From Flavobacteriaceae bacterium (GTDB taxonomy: Bacteria > Bacteroidota > Bacteroidia > Flavobacteriales > Flavobacteriaceae), in assembly GCA_013373635.1 (NCBI GenBank), contig JABXHN010000092.1, positions 1 through 35,370 of the forward strand: a stretch of 35,370 nt of DNA. Reading direction: 5' to 3'. The notes beneath the pieces are model-generated. The model did not search any database, was not told the origin of the DNA, and saw only the letters and a list, made by a program, of their open reading frames with translations. Positions 1-7,556 of the stretch are shown piece after piece (within the stretch, counting starts at the first letter, position 1; every line of letters begins with the position of its first letter). The translations under genes were made by a program, and so were the position numbers.

Positions 1-512
1 ACAAACTTCCCTTCTTTTGCCATGAGTTGAGCAAATGAACCCGCTGAACGAGCCATTACCGCACCTTGACCTGGACGTAATTCAATACATGAAATAATTG
101 TACCTAAAGGAATGTTTTTAAGAGGTAACGCATTACCTACTTCTGGAGCAACAGAATCGCCTGATGCAATCTTTTGTCCTACTTTTAAACCGTTTTGTGC
201 TATCACATAGTTCTTTTCACCATCAGCGTATTGAACTAATGCAATAAAAGCGGTTCTGTTTGGATCGTATTGGATTGAAACTACTTCAGCTTCACCAGCC
301 TTAGTACGTTTGAAATCGATAACACGATACTTTCTCTTGTGACCTCCACCTCTTTGACGGATGGTCATCTTTCCTTGACTGTTTCTACCTCCAGACTTTT
401 TTAACGGAGCAAGCAAGCTTTTCTCCGGCTTATCAGTAGTAATCGCGTCAAATCCGTTTACTACTCTAAAACGCTGCCCTGGAGTGATTGGTTTTAATTT
501 TCTAACTGACAT
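1..512 (-). CDS. rplB: 50S ribosomal protein L2, N-terminal part (cut by window edge)
   Basis: Ribosomal protein L2 binds 23S rRNA near the peptidyl-transferase centre and is needed for subunit association. The reading frame starts at the ATG complementary to 510-512 with [14 protein letters not shown], a typical bacterial L2 start. It continues through the glycine/arginine-rich stretch [12 protein letters not shown] and the segment [20 protein letters not shown]. About 170 of the usual 270-odd residues are present; the C-terminal part, including the conserved histidine region, lies beyond base 1. It follows rplW by 9 bases on the same strand and is co-transcribed with it. No internal stop or frameshift was seen in the visible part. 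This gene is too incomplete to check full length, but the identity is secure. Confidence 0.96.
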   Translation of the reverse strand, partial: MSVRKLKPITPGQRFRVVNGFDAITTDKPEKSLLAPLKKSGGRNSQGKMTIRQRGGGHKRKYRVIDFKRTKAGEAEVVSIQYDPNRTAFIALVQYADGEKNYVIAQNGLKVGQKIASGDSVAPEVGNALPLKNIPLGTIISCIELRPGQGAVMARSAGSFAQLMAKEGKF

Positions 513-521
513 CTCTTGTCT

Positions 522-812
522 TTATAGATTACTGTAAAAATCAATTATATCTCCCTCTGCTACATCAACAATGGCTTTCTTATAAGCATTGGTCTTACCA
601 TGCTGAACACCAGTTCTCGTGTAACGAGTTTTTCTTGAGGGACCGTAATTCATCGTTCTAACTTTATCAACTGTAACTCCATAAGTAGCCTCTACAGCCT
701 CTTTAATTTGAAGTTTATTAGCCTTAGGGTTAACGATGAAACCATAGCGGTTGTACAACTCGCTATCTGCTGTCATTTTTTCCGTAATGATCGGTTTAAT
801 TAACACACTCAT
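522..812 (-). CDS. rplW: 50S ribosomal protein L23
   Basis: L23 binds domain III of 23S rRNA beside the polypeptide exit tunnel and is a docking site for trigger factor and SRP. The 96-residue protein begins MSVLIKPIITEKMT, matching the family's opening IKPxxTEK motif, and carries the conserved rRNA-binding segment VDKVRTMNYGPSRKTRYTR in the middle. Length is normal for bacterial L23. It sits between rplD (9-base gap upstream) and rplB (9-base gap downstream), the standard S10-operon order. Nothing unusual was noted. Confidence 0.97.
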   Translation of the reverse strand: MSVLIKPIITEKMTADSELYNRYGFIVNPKANKLQIKEAVEATYGVTVDKVRTMNYGPSRKTRYTRTGVQHGKTNAYKKAIVDVAEGDIIDFYSNL

Positions 813-821
813 GTCTCCTCT

Positions 822-1448
822 TTATATTAAATTAGTTTCAATTCCTGCAATCGAACTTTCAGTAAGCACAATATTCTTAGCATTTAAGATTTTGTAAGTA
901 CTTAATTCTGAAGTTGTTACAACTTCTGACTGCTTCAAATTTCGTGACGACAAATATACATTATTATTTGAATCACCCAAGACGATTAGCGATTTGTTTG
1001 CATCGATGCCTAAGGCCTTCAATACATTGATAAAATCTTTAGTCTTTGGAGCCTCGAAATTAAAGTCTTCTAAAACGATAATTGATTTCTCGTTTTGCTT
1101 TAATGATAAAGCAGATTTACGAGCCAAACGCTTAAGGTTTTTATTCAACTTAATTTTGTAGTCTTTTGGTCTAGGACCAAAAATACGACCACCACCTCTA
1201 AACACAGGAGACTTGATAGAACCTGCTCTAGCAGTACCAGTTCCCTTTTGTTTCTTGATCTTACGTGTAGAACCAGTGATATCACCACGCTCTTTAGCAG
1301 AGTGTGTACCTTGTCTTTGGTGTGTCAAGTATTGTTTCACAGCTAAGTAAATAGCGTGATTGTTAGGCTCAATAGCGAAAACAGCATCAGAAAGGTCTGC
1401 CTTTCTACCTGTTTCTTTTCCTTTTGTATCTAAAACTGCTACTTTCAT
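822..1448 (-). CDS. rplD: 50S ribosomal protein L4
   Basis: L4 is an early-assembly 23S rRNA-binding protein whose long loop reaches into the exit tunnel; in Escherichia coli it also represses its own S10 operon. The 208-residue protein shows the tunnel loop as the basic, glycine-rich stretch around residues 48-95, with KKQKGTGTARAGS and FRGGGRIFGPRPKDY. Its ATG overlaps the stop of rplC by one base (TAATG), which implies translational coupling. Whether L4 regulates this operon as in E. coli cannot be told from sequence; the structured spacer between rpsJ and rplC would be one candidate target. Confidence 0.97.
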   Translation of the reverse strand: MKVAVLDTKGKETGRKADLSDAVFAIEPNNHAIYLAVKQYLTHQRQGTHSAKERGDITGSTRKIKKQKGTGTARAGSIKSPVFRGGGRIFGPRPKDYKIKLNKNLKRLARKSALSLKQNEKSIIVLEDFNFEAPKTKDFINVLKALGIDANKSLIVLGDSNNNVYLSSRNLKQSEVVTTSELSTYKILNAKNIVLTESSIAGIETNLI

Positions 1449-2065
1449 TACTTAAATATCTTTACGTAAGCATTCTTGTGACCTGGAACACATCCTTTAA
1501 CTACTAAGATGTTTTTCTCAGGAGCCACTTTTAAAACTCTAAGGTTTTGAACGGTTACGTTCTCACCACCCATTCTTCCAGCCATTTTCATTCCCTTGAA
1601 TACTCTCGCAGGATATGAAGCAGCACCGATAGAACCAGGAGCTCTTAAACGGTTGTGTTGACCATGAGTCGATTGTCCAACACCGCCAAAACCGTGTCTT
1701 TTAACAACCCCTTGAAATCCTTTTCCTTTTGATGTTGCTTGAACATCAACAAATTCTCCTTCTACAAAAAGATCTACACTGATCGTGTCACCTAATTTGT
1801 AATCTCCTTCAAAATCACGGAACTCAACAACTTGTCTTTTTGGAGAAGAACCCGCTTTCTTAAAGTGACCTTGAGCCGCTTTAGAAACGTTTTTTTCTGA
1901 CTTGTCATCGAAACCGAGTTGAAGGGCACTGTACCCGTCTACCTCTAAGGTTCTGACTTGGGTAACTACGCATGGTCCAGTCTCAATAACGGTACATGGA
2001 ATATTTTTTCCATTCTCGTCAAAGATGCTGGTCATACCTATTTTCTTTCCTATTAACCCAGACAT
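1448..2065 (-). CDS. rplC: 50S ribosomal protein L3
   Basis: L3 binds the 3' part of 23S rRNA and helps form the peptidyl-transferase region. The 205-residue protein starts [15 protein letters not shown], as L3 proteins do, and contains the hallmark [15 protein letters not shown] followed by the glutamine-bearing loop [17 protein letters not shown] and the [12 protein letters not shown] segment. Its stop overlaps the rplD start (TAATG). Upstream lies a 170-base untranslated spacer separating it from rpsJ, unusually long for this operon and with clear inverted repeats, so rplC may be the first gene of a separately tuned segment. Confidence 0.97.
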   Translation of the reverse strand: MSGLIGKKIGMTSIFDENGKNIPCTVIETGPCVVTQVRTLEVDGYSALQLGFDDKSEKNVSKAAQGHFKKAGSSPKRQVVEFRDFEGDYKLGDTISVDLFVEGEFVDVQATSKGKGFQGVVKRHGFGGVGQSTHGQHNRLRAPGSIGAASYPARVFKGMKMAGRMGGENVTVQNLRVLKVAPEKNILVVKGCVPGHKNAYVKIFK

Positions 2066-2235
2066 TTTAATTTATATTAATTATTGTTTAAAAATTTACT
2101 TATCTTTTGGAGAATCTAAAAAATTAGGGTCAAAAAATAATTTAACCCTAATTATTTTTTTTCTCCGTTTATCCTTTGCCTACAAGCTCTGGATATGTTT
2201 ACAGTAGCAAGCTACTAATAGAGGTGTCCCTCCGA
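2066..2235 (-). promoter_or_regulatory. Structured spacer between rpsJ and rplC
   Basis: This 170-base stretch separates two genes that are otherwise packed with gaps of about 2 to 22 bases. In transcript order it first shows a compact hairpin (arms 2211-2216 and 2203-2208, AGTAGC/GCTACT) and later a 9-base stem (arms 2145-2153 and 2122-2130, AATTAGGGT/ACCCTAATT) with an AT-rich loop and a short U-rich tail. The second looks like a weak intrinsic terminator or attenuator in both directions. No good TAnnTTTG promoter box was found here on the minus strand. A role as an autoregulatory leader for the rplC-rplB part, for example bound by L4 or L3, is inference only. Confidence 0.45.
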
Positions 2236-2541
2236 TCAGACTTTGATCTCTACTTCAACTCCTGAAGGAAGCTCTAATTTCATTAAAGCGTCAATCGTTT
2301 TAGAAGAAGAACTGTAGATGTCCAACAAACGCTTATAAGAAGAAAGTTCAAATTGCTCTCTTGACTTCTTATTTACGTGTGGAGAACGCAATACTGTAAA
2401 GATTTTTTTATGTGTTGGTAAAGGAATTGGTCCTGTTACTACAGCTCCAGTAGTCTTTACCGTTTTAACGATTTTTTCAGCAGATTTGTCTACTAAATTG
2501 TAATCGTATGATTTTAATTTTATTCTAATTTTTTGACTCAT
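2236..2541 (-). CDS. rpsJ: 30S ribosomal protein S10
   Basis: S10 belongs to the 30S head and, in bacteria that use it so, is the NusE transcription antitermination factor. The 101-residue protein begins [25 protein letters not shown] and carries the loop [28 protein letters not shown], both diagnostic of S10. Length is normal. It starts 10 bases after the fusA stop, so it is co-transcribed with the str genes; in many proteobacteria a tuf gene stands between, and none is present here. Confidence 0.97.
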   Translation of the reverse strand: MSQKIRIKLKSYDYNLVDKSAEKIVKTVKTTGAVVTGPIPLPTHKKIFTVLRSPHVNKKSREQFELSSYKRLLDIYSSSSKTIDALMKLELPSGVEVEIKV

Positions 2542-2551
2542 CTTACTTGAA

Positions 2552-4678
2552 TTATTCGGTTAGTCCTTTTGCTGCTTTAATAACTTCTTCTGCAATATTA
2601 GAAGGAGTTTCAGCATAATGATCAAATTCCATAGTAGAAGTTGCACGACCAGAAGATAAAGTTCTAAGTGATGTCACATATCCAAACATTTCAGATAATG
2701 GAACATTTGCTTTAATAACTTTAGCACCAGCACGGTCAGACATTTCGTTTACTTGACCTCTACGACGGTTCAAGTCACCTACAATATCTCCCATGTTTTC
2801 TTCTGGAGTCAATACTTCTAATTTCATAATTGGCTCCATCAATACGGCTCTAGCAGCTTTTGCAGCAGCTTTATAACCCATTTTAGCAGCTAATTCGAAC
2901 GATAGTGAATCTGAATCCACAGGGTGGAACGATCCATCCTTTAAAGTAACTTTCATAGCATCCATTTCGAATCCAGCTAAAGGACCATTCTTCATCGCCT
3001 CTTTAAATCCTTTTTCTACAGATGGAACATATTCCTTAGGAACGTTACCTCCTTTAATTTCGTTTACGAATTCTAATCCAGACTTACCTTCTTCTGCAGG
3101 CTCCATCACAAATACGATATCTGCGAATTTACCACGTCCACCAGATTGTTTCTTATAAACTTCTCTGTGGTTTGCAACAGCAGTAAGTGCTTCTTTGTAC
3201 TCTACTTGAGGTTGTCCTTGGTTAACATCAACCTTGAACTCTCTCTTTAAACGATCACAAATAATATCTAAGTGAAGCTCTCCCATACCAGAAATAATAG
3301 TCTGACCTGAAGCTTCATCAGTTTTCACTTGGAAGGTTGGATCTTCTTCAGCAAGTTTTGCCAAAGCCATACCTAATTTATCAACGTCAGCCTTAGTTTT
3401 AGGCTCAACAGCTATACCGATTACTGGATCAGGGAACACCATTGATTCAAGAACAATTGGGTGTTTCTCGTCAGAAAGCGTATCACCAGTTTTGATATCT
3501 TTAAATCCAACAGCTGCTCCAATATCTCCTGCTTCGATAAAATCGATCGCATTTTGTTTATTAGAGTGCATCTGATAGATTCTAGAAATACGTTCTTTGT
3601 TTCCAGAACGGTTGTTCAATACATAAGAACCTGCATCTAAACGACCTGAATAAGCTCTAAAGAATGCTAAACGACCAACAAAAGGATCCGTAGCAATCTT
3701 AAATGCTAAAGCTGAAAATGGTGCTTTTACATCTGGCTTTCTAAATTCTGGCTCTTCAGTATCAGGATTTGTTCCTTCGATCGCTTCCTTATCCACTGGA
3801 GAAGGTAAGTAACGACAAACAGCATCTAATAAGAATTGAACACCTTTATTTTTAAATGAAGATCCACATACCATAGGGATAATAGCCATATCCATAACAG
3901 CAGCTCTTAAAGCAGCGTGTACTTCATCTTCAGTAATTGAGTTTTCATCTTCGAAGAACTTCTCCATAAGATTTTCATCGTACTCAGCTACTGCTTCGAT
4001 AAGCTCTGCTCTGTACTGATGAACCTCATCCTTCATATCTTCAGGAATGTCAACTACGTCAAAAGTTGAACCGTAGTTATCCTCGTGCCATACAATTGCA
4101 CGGTTTTTAACTAAATCTACAATTCCTCTAAAATCAGCCTCGTCTCCGATAGGCAATACAATAGGAACTGCATTTGATTTTAACATCTCTCTAACCTGAG
4201 TACAAACATTTAAGAAGTTAGCACCTTGACGGTCCATCTTGTTTACAAATCCCATACGTGGAACTTTGTAGTTGTCTGCAAGTCTCCAGTTAGTTTCAGA
4301 TTGTGGCTCTACACCATCAACTGCTGAAAATAAGAAAACTAACCCATCAAGAACACGCAATGAGCGGTTTACCTCAACGGTAAAGTCAACGTGACCTGGG
4401 GTGTCAATAATGTTAAAGTGATAACCCATAGCATCTGAAGTCGGCTTCCCGTTTTCAGATGGAAACTGCCAAGTACAAGTTGTTGCAGCAGAAGTAATCG
4501 TAATACCTCGTTCCTGCTCTTGTTCCATCCAGTCCATTGTAGCGGCACCATCGTGTACCTCACCAATCTTATGACTAATCCCTGTGTAAAATAATATACG
4601 TTCTGTAGTAGTGGTTTTTCCAGCATCAATATGTGCAGCAATCCCAATATTTCTAGTGTATTTTAAATCTCTTCCCAT
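2552..4678 (-). CDS. fusA: Elongation factor G
   Basis: EF-G is the cytoplasmic GTPase that drives tRNA-mRNA translocation and, with RRF, ribosome recycling. The 708-residue protein has a full G domain: P-loop AHIDAGKT at residues 15-22, switch region [11 protein letters not shown] at 58-68, DTPGH at 92-96 with the catalytic histidine, and NKMD at 146-149. Domain IV is recognisable from the [11 protein letters not shown] stretch, followed by the C-terminal RRGQVNEM and [15 protein letters not shown] motifs of domain V. All key residues are present, so this is the canonical factor and not a GTPase-deficient EF-G2 paralogue. It starts 2 bases after the rpsG stop. Confidence 0.98.
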   Translation of the reverse strand: MGRDLKYTRNIGIAAHIDAGKTTTTERILFYTGISHKIGEVHDGAATMDWMEQEQERGITITSAATTCTWQFPSENGKPTSDAMGYHFNIIDTPGHVDFTVEVNRSLRVLDGLVFLFSAVDGVEPQSETNWRLADNYKVPRMGFVNKMDRQGANFLNVCTQVREMLKSNAVPIVLPIGDEADFRGIVDLVKNRAIVWHEDNYGSTFDVVDIPEDMKDEVHQYRAELIEAVAEYDENLMEKFFEDENSITEDEVHAALRAAVMDMAIIPMVCGSSFKNKGVQFLLDAVCRYLPSPVDKEAIEGTNPDTEEPEFRKPDVKAPFSALAFKIATDPFVGRLAFFRAYSGRLDAGSYVLNNRSGNKERISRIYQMHSNKQNAIDFIEAGDIGAAVGFKDIKTGDTLSDEKHPIVLESMVFPDPVIGIAVEPKTKADVDKLGMALAKLAEEDPTFQVKTDEASGQTIISGMGELHLDIICDRLKREFKVDVNQGQPQVEYKEALTAVANHREVYKKQSGGRGKFADIVFVMEPAEEGKSGLEFVNEIKGGNVPKEYVPSVEKGFKEAMKNGPLAGFEMDAMKVTLKDGSFHPVDSDSLSFELAAKMGYKAAAKAARAVLMEPIMKLEVLTPEENMGDIVGDLNRRRGQVNEMSDRAGAKVIKANVPLSEMFGYVTSLRTLSSGRATSTMEFDHYAETPSNIAEEVIKAAKGLTE

Positions 4679-4680
4679 AA

Positions 4681-5157
4681 TTATGCTCTAAAATGTGAAA
4701 ATGCTTTGTTGGCTTCAGCCATCTTGTGCGTATCCACTCTCTTTTTAACTGCAGCACCTTCTTCTTTGTAAGCCGCTAAAATTTCAGCAGCTAATTTTTG
4801 AGCCATCGATTTTTCATTTCTCTTGCGAGAGTAACCGATCAACCATTTAATAGCAGTAGAGATTTTTCTATCTGGTCTGATTTGCATTGGAATTTGAAAG
4901 GTAGCACCTCCAACACGTCTCGATCTTACTTCAACGTGAGGCATTACATTTGACAAAGCGTCTTTCCAAATTTCAAGTGCCGTTTTTTCATCATCGGTTT
5001 TCTTCTCTTCTACAATATCCATTGCATCGTAAAAGATTTTGAAGGCAACTGATTTCTTTCCATCCCACATCAACATATTAACGAAGCGGGTTACCAACTG
5101 ATCGTTAAATTTTGGATCTGGTAAAATAGGTCTTTTTTTGGCCTGTCTTTTTCTCAT
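4681..5157 (-). CDS. rpsG: 30S ribosomal protein S7
   Basis: S7 nucleates assembly of the 30S head on 16S rRNA and lines the exit site. The 158-residue protein begins [20 protein letters not shown] and contains the conserved [21 protein letters not shown] segment (residues about 76-96) and the [11 protein letters not shown] helix. Length and motifs are standard. It lies 22 bases after rpsL and 2 bases before fusA on the same strand, the usual str order. Confidence 0.97.
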   Translation of the reverse strand: MRKRQAKKRPILPDPKFNDQLVTRFVNMLMWDGKKSVAFKIFYDAMDIVEEKKTDDEKTALEIWKDALSNVMPHVEVRSRRVGGATFQIPMQIRPDRKISTAIKWLIGYSRKRNEKSMAQKLAAEILAAYKEEGAAVKKRVDTHKMAEANKAFSHFRA

Positions 5158-5179
5158 TTCTTCTTACTTAGTTAATTAA

Positions 5180-5554
5180 CTATTTTTTTGGGCGTTTTGC
5201 TCCGTATTTAGATCTACGTTGCGTTCTACCTTCAACACCTGCTGTGTCCAAAGCACCGCGAACGATATGATATCTAACTCCTGGCAAATCTTTTACCCTT
5301 CCGCCTCTTACTAATACTATCGAGTGCTCTTGGAGGTTGTGTCCTTCTCCAGGGATGTATGCGTTTACTTCCTTACCGTTTGTTAAACGAACCCTTGCAA
5401 CTTTTCTCATCGCAGAGTTTGGTTTCTTAGGTGTTGTTGTGTAAACACGTGTACATACCCCTCTTCTTTGAGGACACGAATCCAAAGCAGCCGATTTACT
5501 CTTCTTAGTAATGCTGGCTCTTCCTGTTCGTACTAATTGTGAAATTGTTGGCAT
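5180..5554 (-). CDS. rpsL: 30S ribosomal protein S12
   Basis: S12 sits at the 30S decoding centre and controls accuracy. Translation most likely starts at the ATG complementary to 5552-5554, giving a 124-residue protein [16 protein letters not shown] longer frame opening at 5608 is rejected because its first codons overlap the promoter and probable transcription start. The signature [21 protein letters not shown] is intact, including the lysine of KPNS whose changes confer streptomycin resistance in other species, and so is [13 protein letters not shown] with its second resistance-associated lysine. The sequence is wild-type at both. This is the first gene of the ribosomal block. Confidence 0.97.
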   Translation of the reverse strand: MPTISQLVRTGRASITKKSKSAALDSCPQRRGVCTRVYTTTPKKPNSAMRKVARVRLTNGKEVNAYIPGEGHNLQEHSIVLVRGGRVKDLPGVRYHIVRGALDTAGVEGRTQRRSKYGAKRPKK

Positions 5555-5595
5555 ATATAGTATAAAATAAATATAATTTACCCCTAAAAGGGCCG

Positions 5596-5625
5596 CAAAT
5601 GTAATCATCTTTTTCGATTATTCAA
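5596..5625 (-). promoter_or_regulatory. Promoter of the rpsL operon
   Basis: Read on the minus strand there is TTG (5625-5623), 19 bases, then TACATTTG (5603-5596), an exact match to the Bacteroidetes -33/-7 consensus. Initiation would fall near 5590, leaving a leader of about 35 bases before the rpsL ATG at 5554. The position supports the short rpsL start. Confidence 0.75.
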
Positions 5626-5700
5626 AAGGATCTTGAAAAAATAAATAAATTAATACCTTATAACATTTTGTTAAAATGAATCACTACACTTAAAATTATG

Positions 5701-5730
5701 TTGTATTTAAAAAAAAATAGAATAGTTTTG
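5701..5730 (+). promoter_or_regulatory. Promoter of the first secreted-protein gene
   Basis: TTG at 5701-5703, a 19-base spacer and TAGTTTTG at 5723-5730 form a full Bacteroidetes-type promoter, back to back with the rpsL promoter. Because the -7 box ends at 5730, the GTG at 5730 cannot be the translation start, and the ATG at 5754 is preferred. Confidence 0.7.
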
Positions 5731-5753
5731 TGGTTCAAAACACTCAATTCCTC

Positions 5754-6476
5754 ATGAAAAAAACAGCTTACTTATTTTCTATTCTATTTATATCAATTCA
5801 ATTGACCGTATCGGCTCAAAACCTCAATACACCTTCTTATGGTCAAACAGATCAATATGTTACCGATTTTTTTAGACAAGTAAGAAGTAAAGACACACGA
5901 AAGGTATCTCTAGGTTCGATAAAAGGCAGCCCTTATTTTGAAGAAGAATTTATTCAAGGTACCATCTATTACAAAGATGAACCTCAAGATCAAACAGTGT
6001 TTCTGAGACACAATGCCTATGCCGATGAAATTGAGATGACCGCCAACCAATATCAGTATCAAACCGATCAAGCGGTGGTCAAAAGTACAGACTTGAGTTG
6101 TACGATTGGAAATGATCGATACGTATACCTCCCCTATGTAGACAAAACTTCTGGAATTGTTAAAATGGGATACCTAATTGAACTTTACAAAAACAATGAA
6201 CACACTGTATTTTTAAACAAATCGAAAGTATACATGGAGGCTACCCAAGCTAGAACTGGATTGGAACGCTCTTTCCCCCCTCGTTTTGTAGATGATTATA
6301 CCTATTATTATAATACCAACGGCGATACGCCAATCGAACTAAAATTATACAAATCTAAACTAAGAGAAATATTCAGCAACAAAGAACGCTTTAACAGTTT
6401 TACTAAGAGAAACAGCCGTTCAAAAGAAAACACGAGTCAATGGCTTATTGACTTGTTCGAGTATATGCACCAATAA
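5754..6476 (+). CDS. Secreted protein of unknown function, paralogue of the next gene
   Basis: I do not recognise a characterised family by function. The 240-residue product begins MKKTAYLFSILFISIQLTVSAQ, a clear Sec signal peptide with likely cleavage near residue 21 and no lipobox cysteine, so it should be periplasmic or exported. The mature part has recognisable blocks shared with the next gene: GSPYF (58-62), an LRHNAYADEIEM block (84-95), TDQ (104-106), TIG (117-119), GYLIEL (139-144) and LERSFPPRF (170-178). This pattern resembles a common uncharacterised Bacteroidetes protein type with a repeated short-strand character; beta-rich structure is inference. The ATG at 5754 is chosen over a GTG at 5730, which lies in the promoter. 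It probably forms a two-gene unit with the gene at 6515, which may also have its own promoter. Confidence 0.8.
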   Translation: MKKTAYLFSILFISIQLTVSAQNLNTPSYGQTDQYVTDFFRQVRSKDTRKVSLGSIKGSPYFEEEFIQGTIYYKDEPQDQTVFLRHNAYADEIEMTANQYQYQTDQAVVKSTDLSCTIGNDRYVYLPYVDKTSGIVKMGYLIELYKNNEHTVFLNKSKVYMEATQARTGLERSFPPRFVDDYTYYYNTNGDTPIELKLYKSKLREIFSNKERFNSFTKRNSRSKENTSQWLIDLFEYMHQ

Positions 6477-6479
6477 TTA

Positions 6480-6510
6480 TTGATTACTATATTCAAATAC
6501 ACTATCTTTA
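6480..6510 (+). promoter_or_regulatory. Promoter immediately before the second secreted-protein gene
   Basis: TTG (6480-6482), 20 bases, then TATCTTTA (6503-6510), one base off the TAnnTTTG consensus. Only four bases (GCGT) separate the box from the ATG at 6515, so a transcript from here would have essentially no leader. Confidence 0.5.
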
Positions 6511-6514
6511 GCGT

Positions 6515-7261
6515 ATGAAAAAAATCGTACTAGTTTGCTTTTCAGTCTCAGTTTCAACTTTTAGCTACGGACAATTTAATAGAGGTGGTGAAAAAATAAG
6601 CGAAGGATTGGCTTGGGGGCAATGGGATGGATTAGCTATTGCTCAAACTAGACGATTTCAAAAAGACCAAGATCACCTAGAGAATTCACACACCTTTGTT
6701 CAAGGAAGCCCCTATTACGATCGCACATTTCAAAAGGCAGAAGTCACTTATTACGACAAAATAATACCTCAGGACATCTACCTTCGATACAATGCCAATA
6801 CCGATGAATTAGAAATGAGCTTTTATCAACATCGCGGTGAAACAGATCAAATGTTATTACCAGACACAGAATTAAAAGCTACCATTGGATCGGAAACTTT
6901 TTATTTCAGACCTTATTATAGTAATACCAAAAACACAACTGTTGCAAATGGTTATTTCATCAAACTCACAGAAGGGCATCCCTATCAGCTTTACTTAAAA
7001 AAAACAAAAGTATTTCGAGAAGCTAAAGTCGCTAAAACATCTTTGGAACGATCATTTCCAGCTCGATTTGAAGAAAAAATCGAATTTTACACACAAAAAG
7101 ATGCAGGTATCCTTACAGAGATCAAAGCATCCAAATCATCTCTTACAAAAGTAATCGGCAAAAAAATTGTAGCTGAAATTTTTAAAAACACGCCTTCAAA
7201 TCAAATAAGTGATCAAGAATTTCTGATTCGTTTTTTTAAAAAACTAAACACCTCCAAATAA
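6515..7261 (+). CDS. Secreted protein of unknown function, paralogue of the preceding gene
   Basis: The function is not recognised. The 248-residue product starts MKKIVLVCFSVSVSTFSYGQ, a Sec signal peptide with probable cleavage near residue 19 and no lipobox. It shares the ordered blocks of its neighbour at 5754: GSPYY (64-68), LRYNANTDELEM (90-101), TDQ (110-112), ATIG (122-125), GYFIKL (146-151), YLKKTKV (160-166) and LERSFPARF (177-185). The two are therefore tandem duplicates that have diverged strongly. It starts 38 bases after its neighbour's stop and ends inside a 13-base-pair hairpin arm. A cell-envelope role is likely from the signal peptide; nothing more specific is supported. Confidence 0.8.
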   Translation: MKKIVLVCFSVSVSTFSYGQFNRGGEKISEGLAWGQWDGLAIAQTRRFQKDQDHLENSHTFVQGSPYYDRTFQKAEVTYYDKIIPQDIYLRYNANTDELEMSFYQHRGETDQMLLPDTELKATIGSETFYFRPYYSNTKNTTVANGYFIKLTEGHPYQLYLKKTKVFREAKVAKTSLERSFPARFEEKIEFYTQKDAGILTEIKASKSSLTKVIGKKIVAEIFKNTPSNQISDQEFLIRFFKKLNTSK

Positions 7262-7300
7262 ATTATATTCAACGATATTCTGTTTTTGTTGAATATAATT
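7261..7300 (+). terminator. AT-rich hairpin at the end of the secreted-protein pair
   Basis: Perfect 13-base inverted repeat: AATTATATTCAAC at 7261-7273 and its complement at 7288-7300, with a 14-base loop. The first arm begins at the last base of the stop codon of the 6515 gene. The stem is AT-rich and no strong U-run follows, so it could be a weak terminator, an mRNA-stabilising stem or an operator. Confidence 0.45.
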
Positions 7301-7484
7301 CAGTCCTAACAATTTTTAACGATAAATCTGTTACAAATATAACTGATAATCATGAAATTAATAAATATTTAAGATTATTAGCTATAAGAATCTTAATTTA
7401 ATAGTAGTTATTTTATTGAAATAACTGATTACAAGTCATTTATGTTAAATGTTGAATTTTAATTGTGAAATTGTCAACAGATAA

Positions 7485-7515
7485 TTGTTAAATAAATATT
7501 AATTATTTAAATTTG
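7485..7515 (+). promoter_or_regulatory. Promoter of the first SusCD operon
   Basis: TTG (7485-7487), a 20-base spacer and TAAATTTG (7508-7515) match the Bacteroidetes promoter consensus. Initiation near 7520 would give a leader of about 37 bases containing the tandem TAGTAACTAAA repeat before the ATG at 7557. Confidence 0.65.
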
Positions 7516-7525
7516 GTGTTTAACA

Positions 7526-7547
7526 TAGTAACTAAATAGTAACTAAA
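7526..7547 (+). repeat. Tandem 11-base direct repeat in the susC leader
   Basis: TAGTAACTAAA occurs twice head to tail (7526-7536, 7537-7547), ten bases before the susC start codon. It may be a protein-binding site or simple slippage. Confidence 0.6.
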
Positions 7548-7556
7548 CTAACTCAA

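Larger units (their letters stand above)
7262..7556 (+). promoter_or_regulatory. Gene-free control region before the first susC
   Basis: No coding frame is credible in this 295-base AT-rich stretch. It holds three perfect inverted repeats in a row: arms 7261-7273/7288-7300, 7369-7376/7389-7396 (TTAAGATT) and 7406-7413/7419-7426 (AGTTATTT). After these come a good promoter (7485-7515) and a tandem 11-base direct repeat, TAGTAACTAAA, at 7526-7536 and 7537-7547 in the predicted leader. This is more structure than any other gap in the window and may bind a regulator of the Sus operon. Confidence 0.5.

Noticed and set aside
2025-2207. Short plus-strand frame over the rplC start and spacer
   Set aside because: Its sequence is low-complexity and hydrophobic with no recognisable start context; the spacer is better explained by RNA structure.
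5555-5608. N-terminal extension of S12 starting at 5608
   Set aside because: S12 proteins begin at MPTISQLVR; the extra codons overlap the -7 promoter box (5596-5603) and the probable transcription start.
5730-5753. GTG start for the first secreted-protein gene
   Set aside because: The GTG is the last base of the -7 box plus two bases, so it would not be in the mRNA; the ATG at 5754 gives a standard signal peptide.
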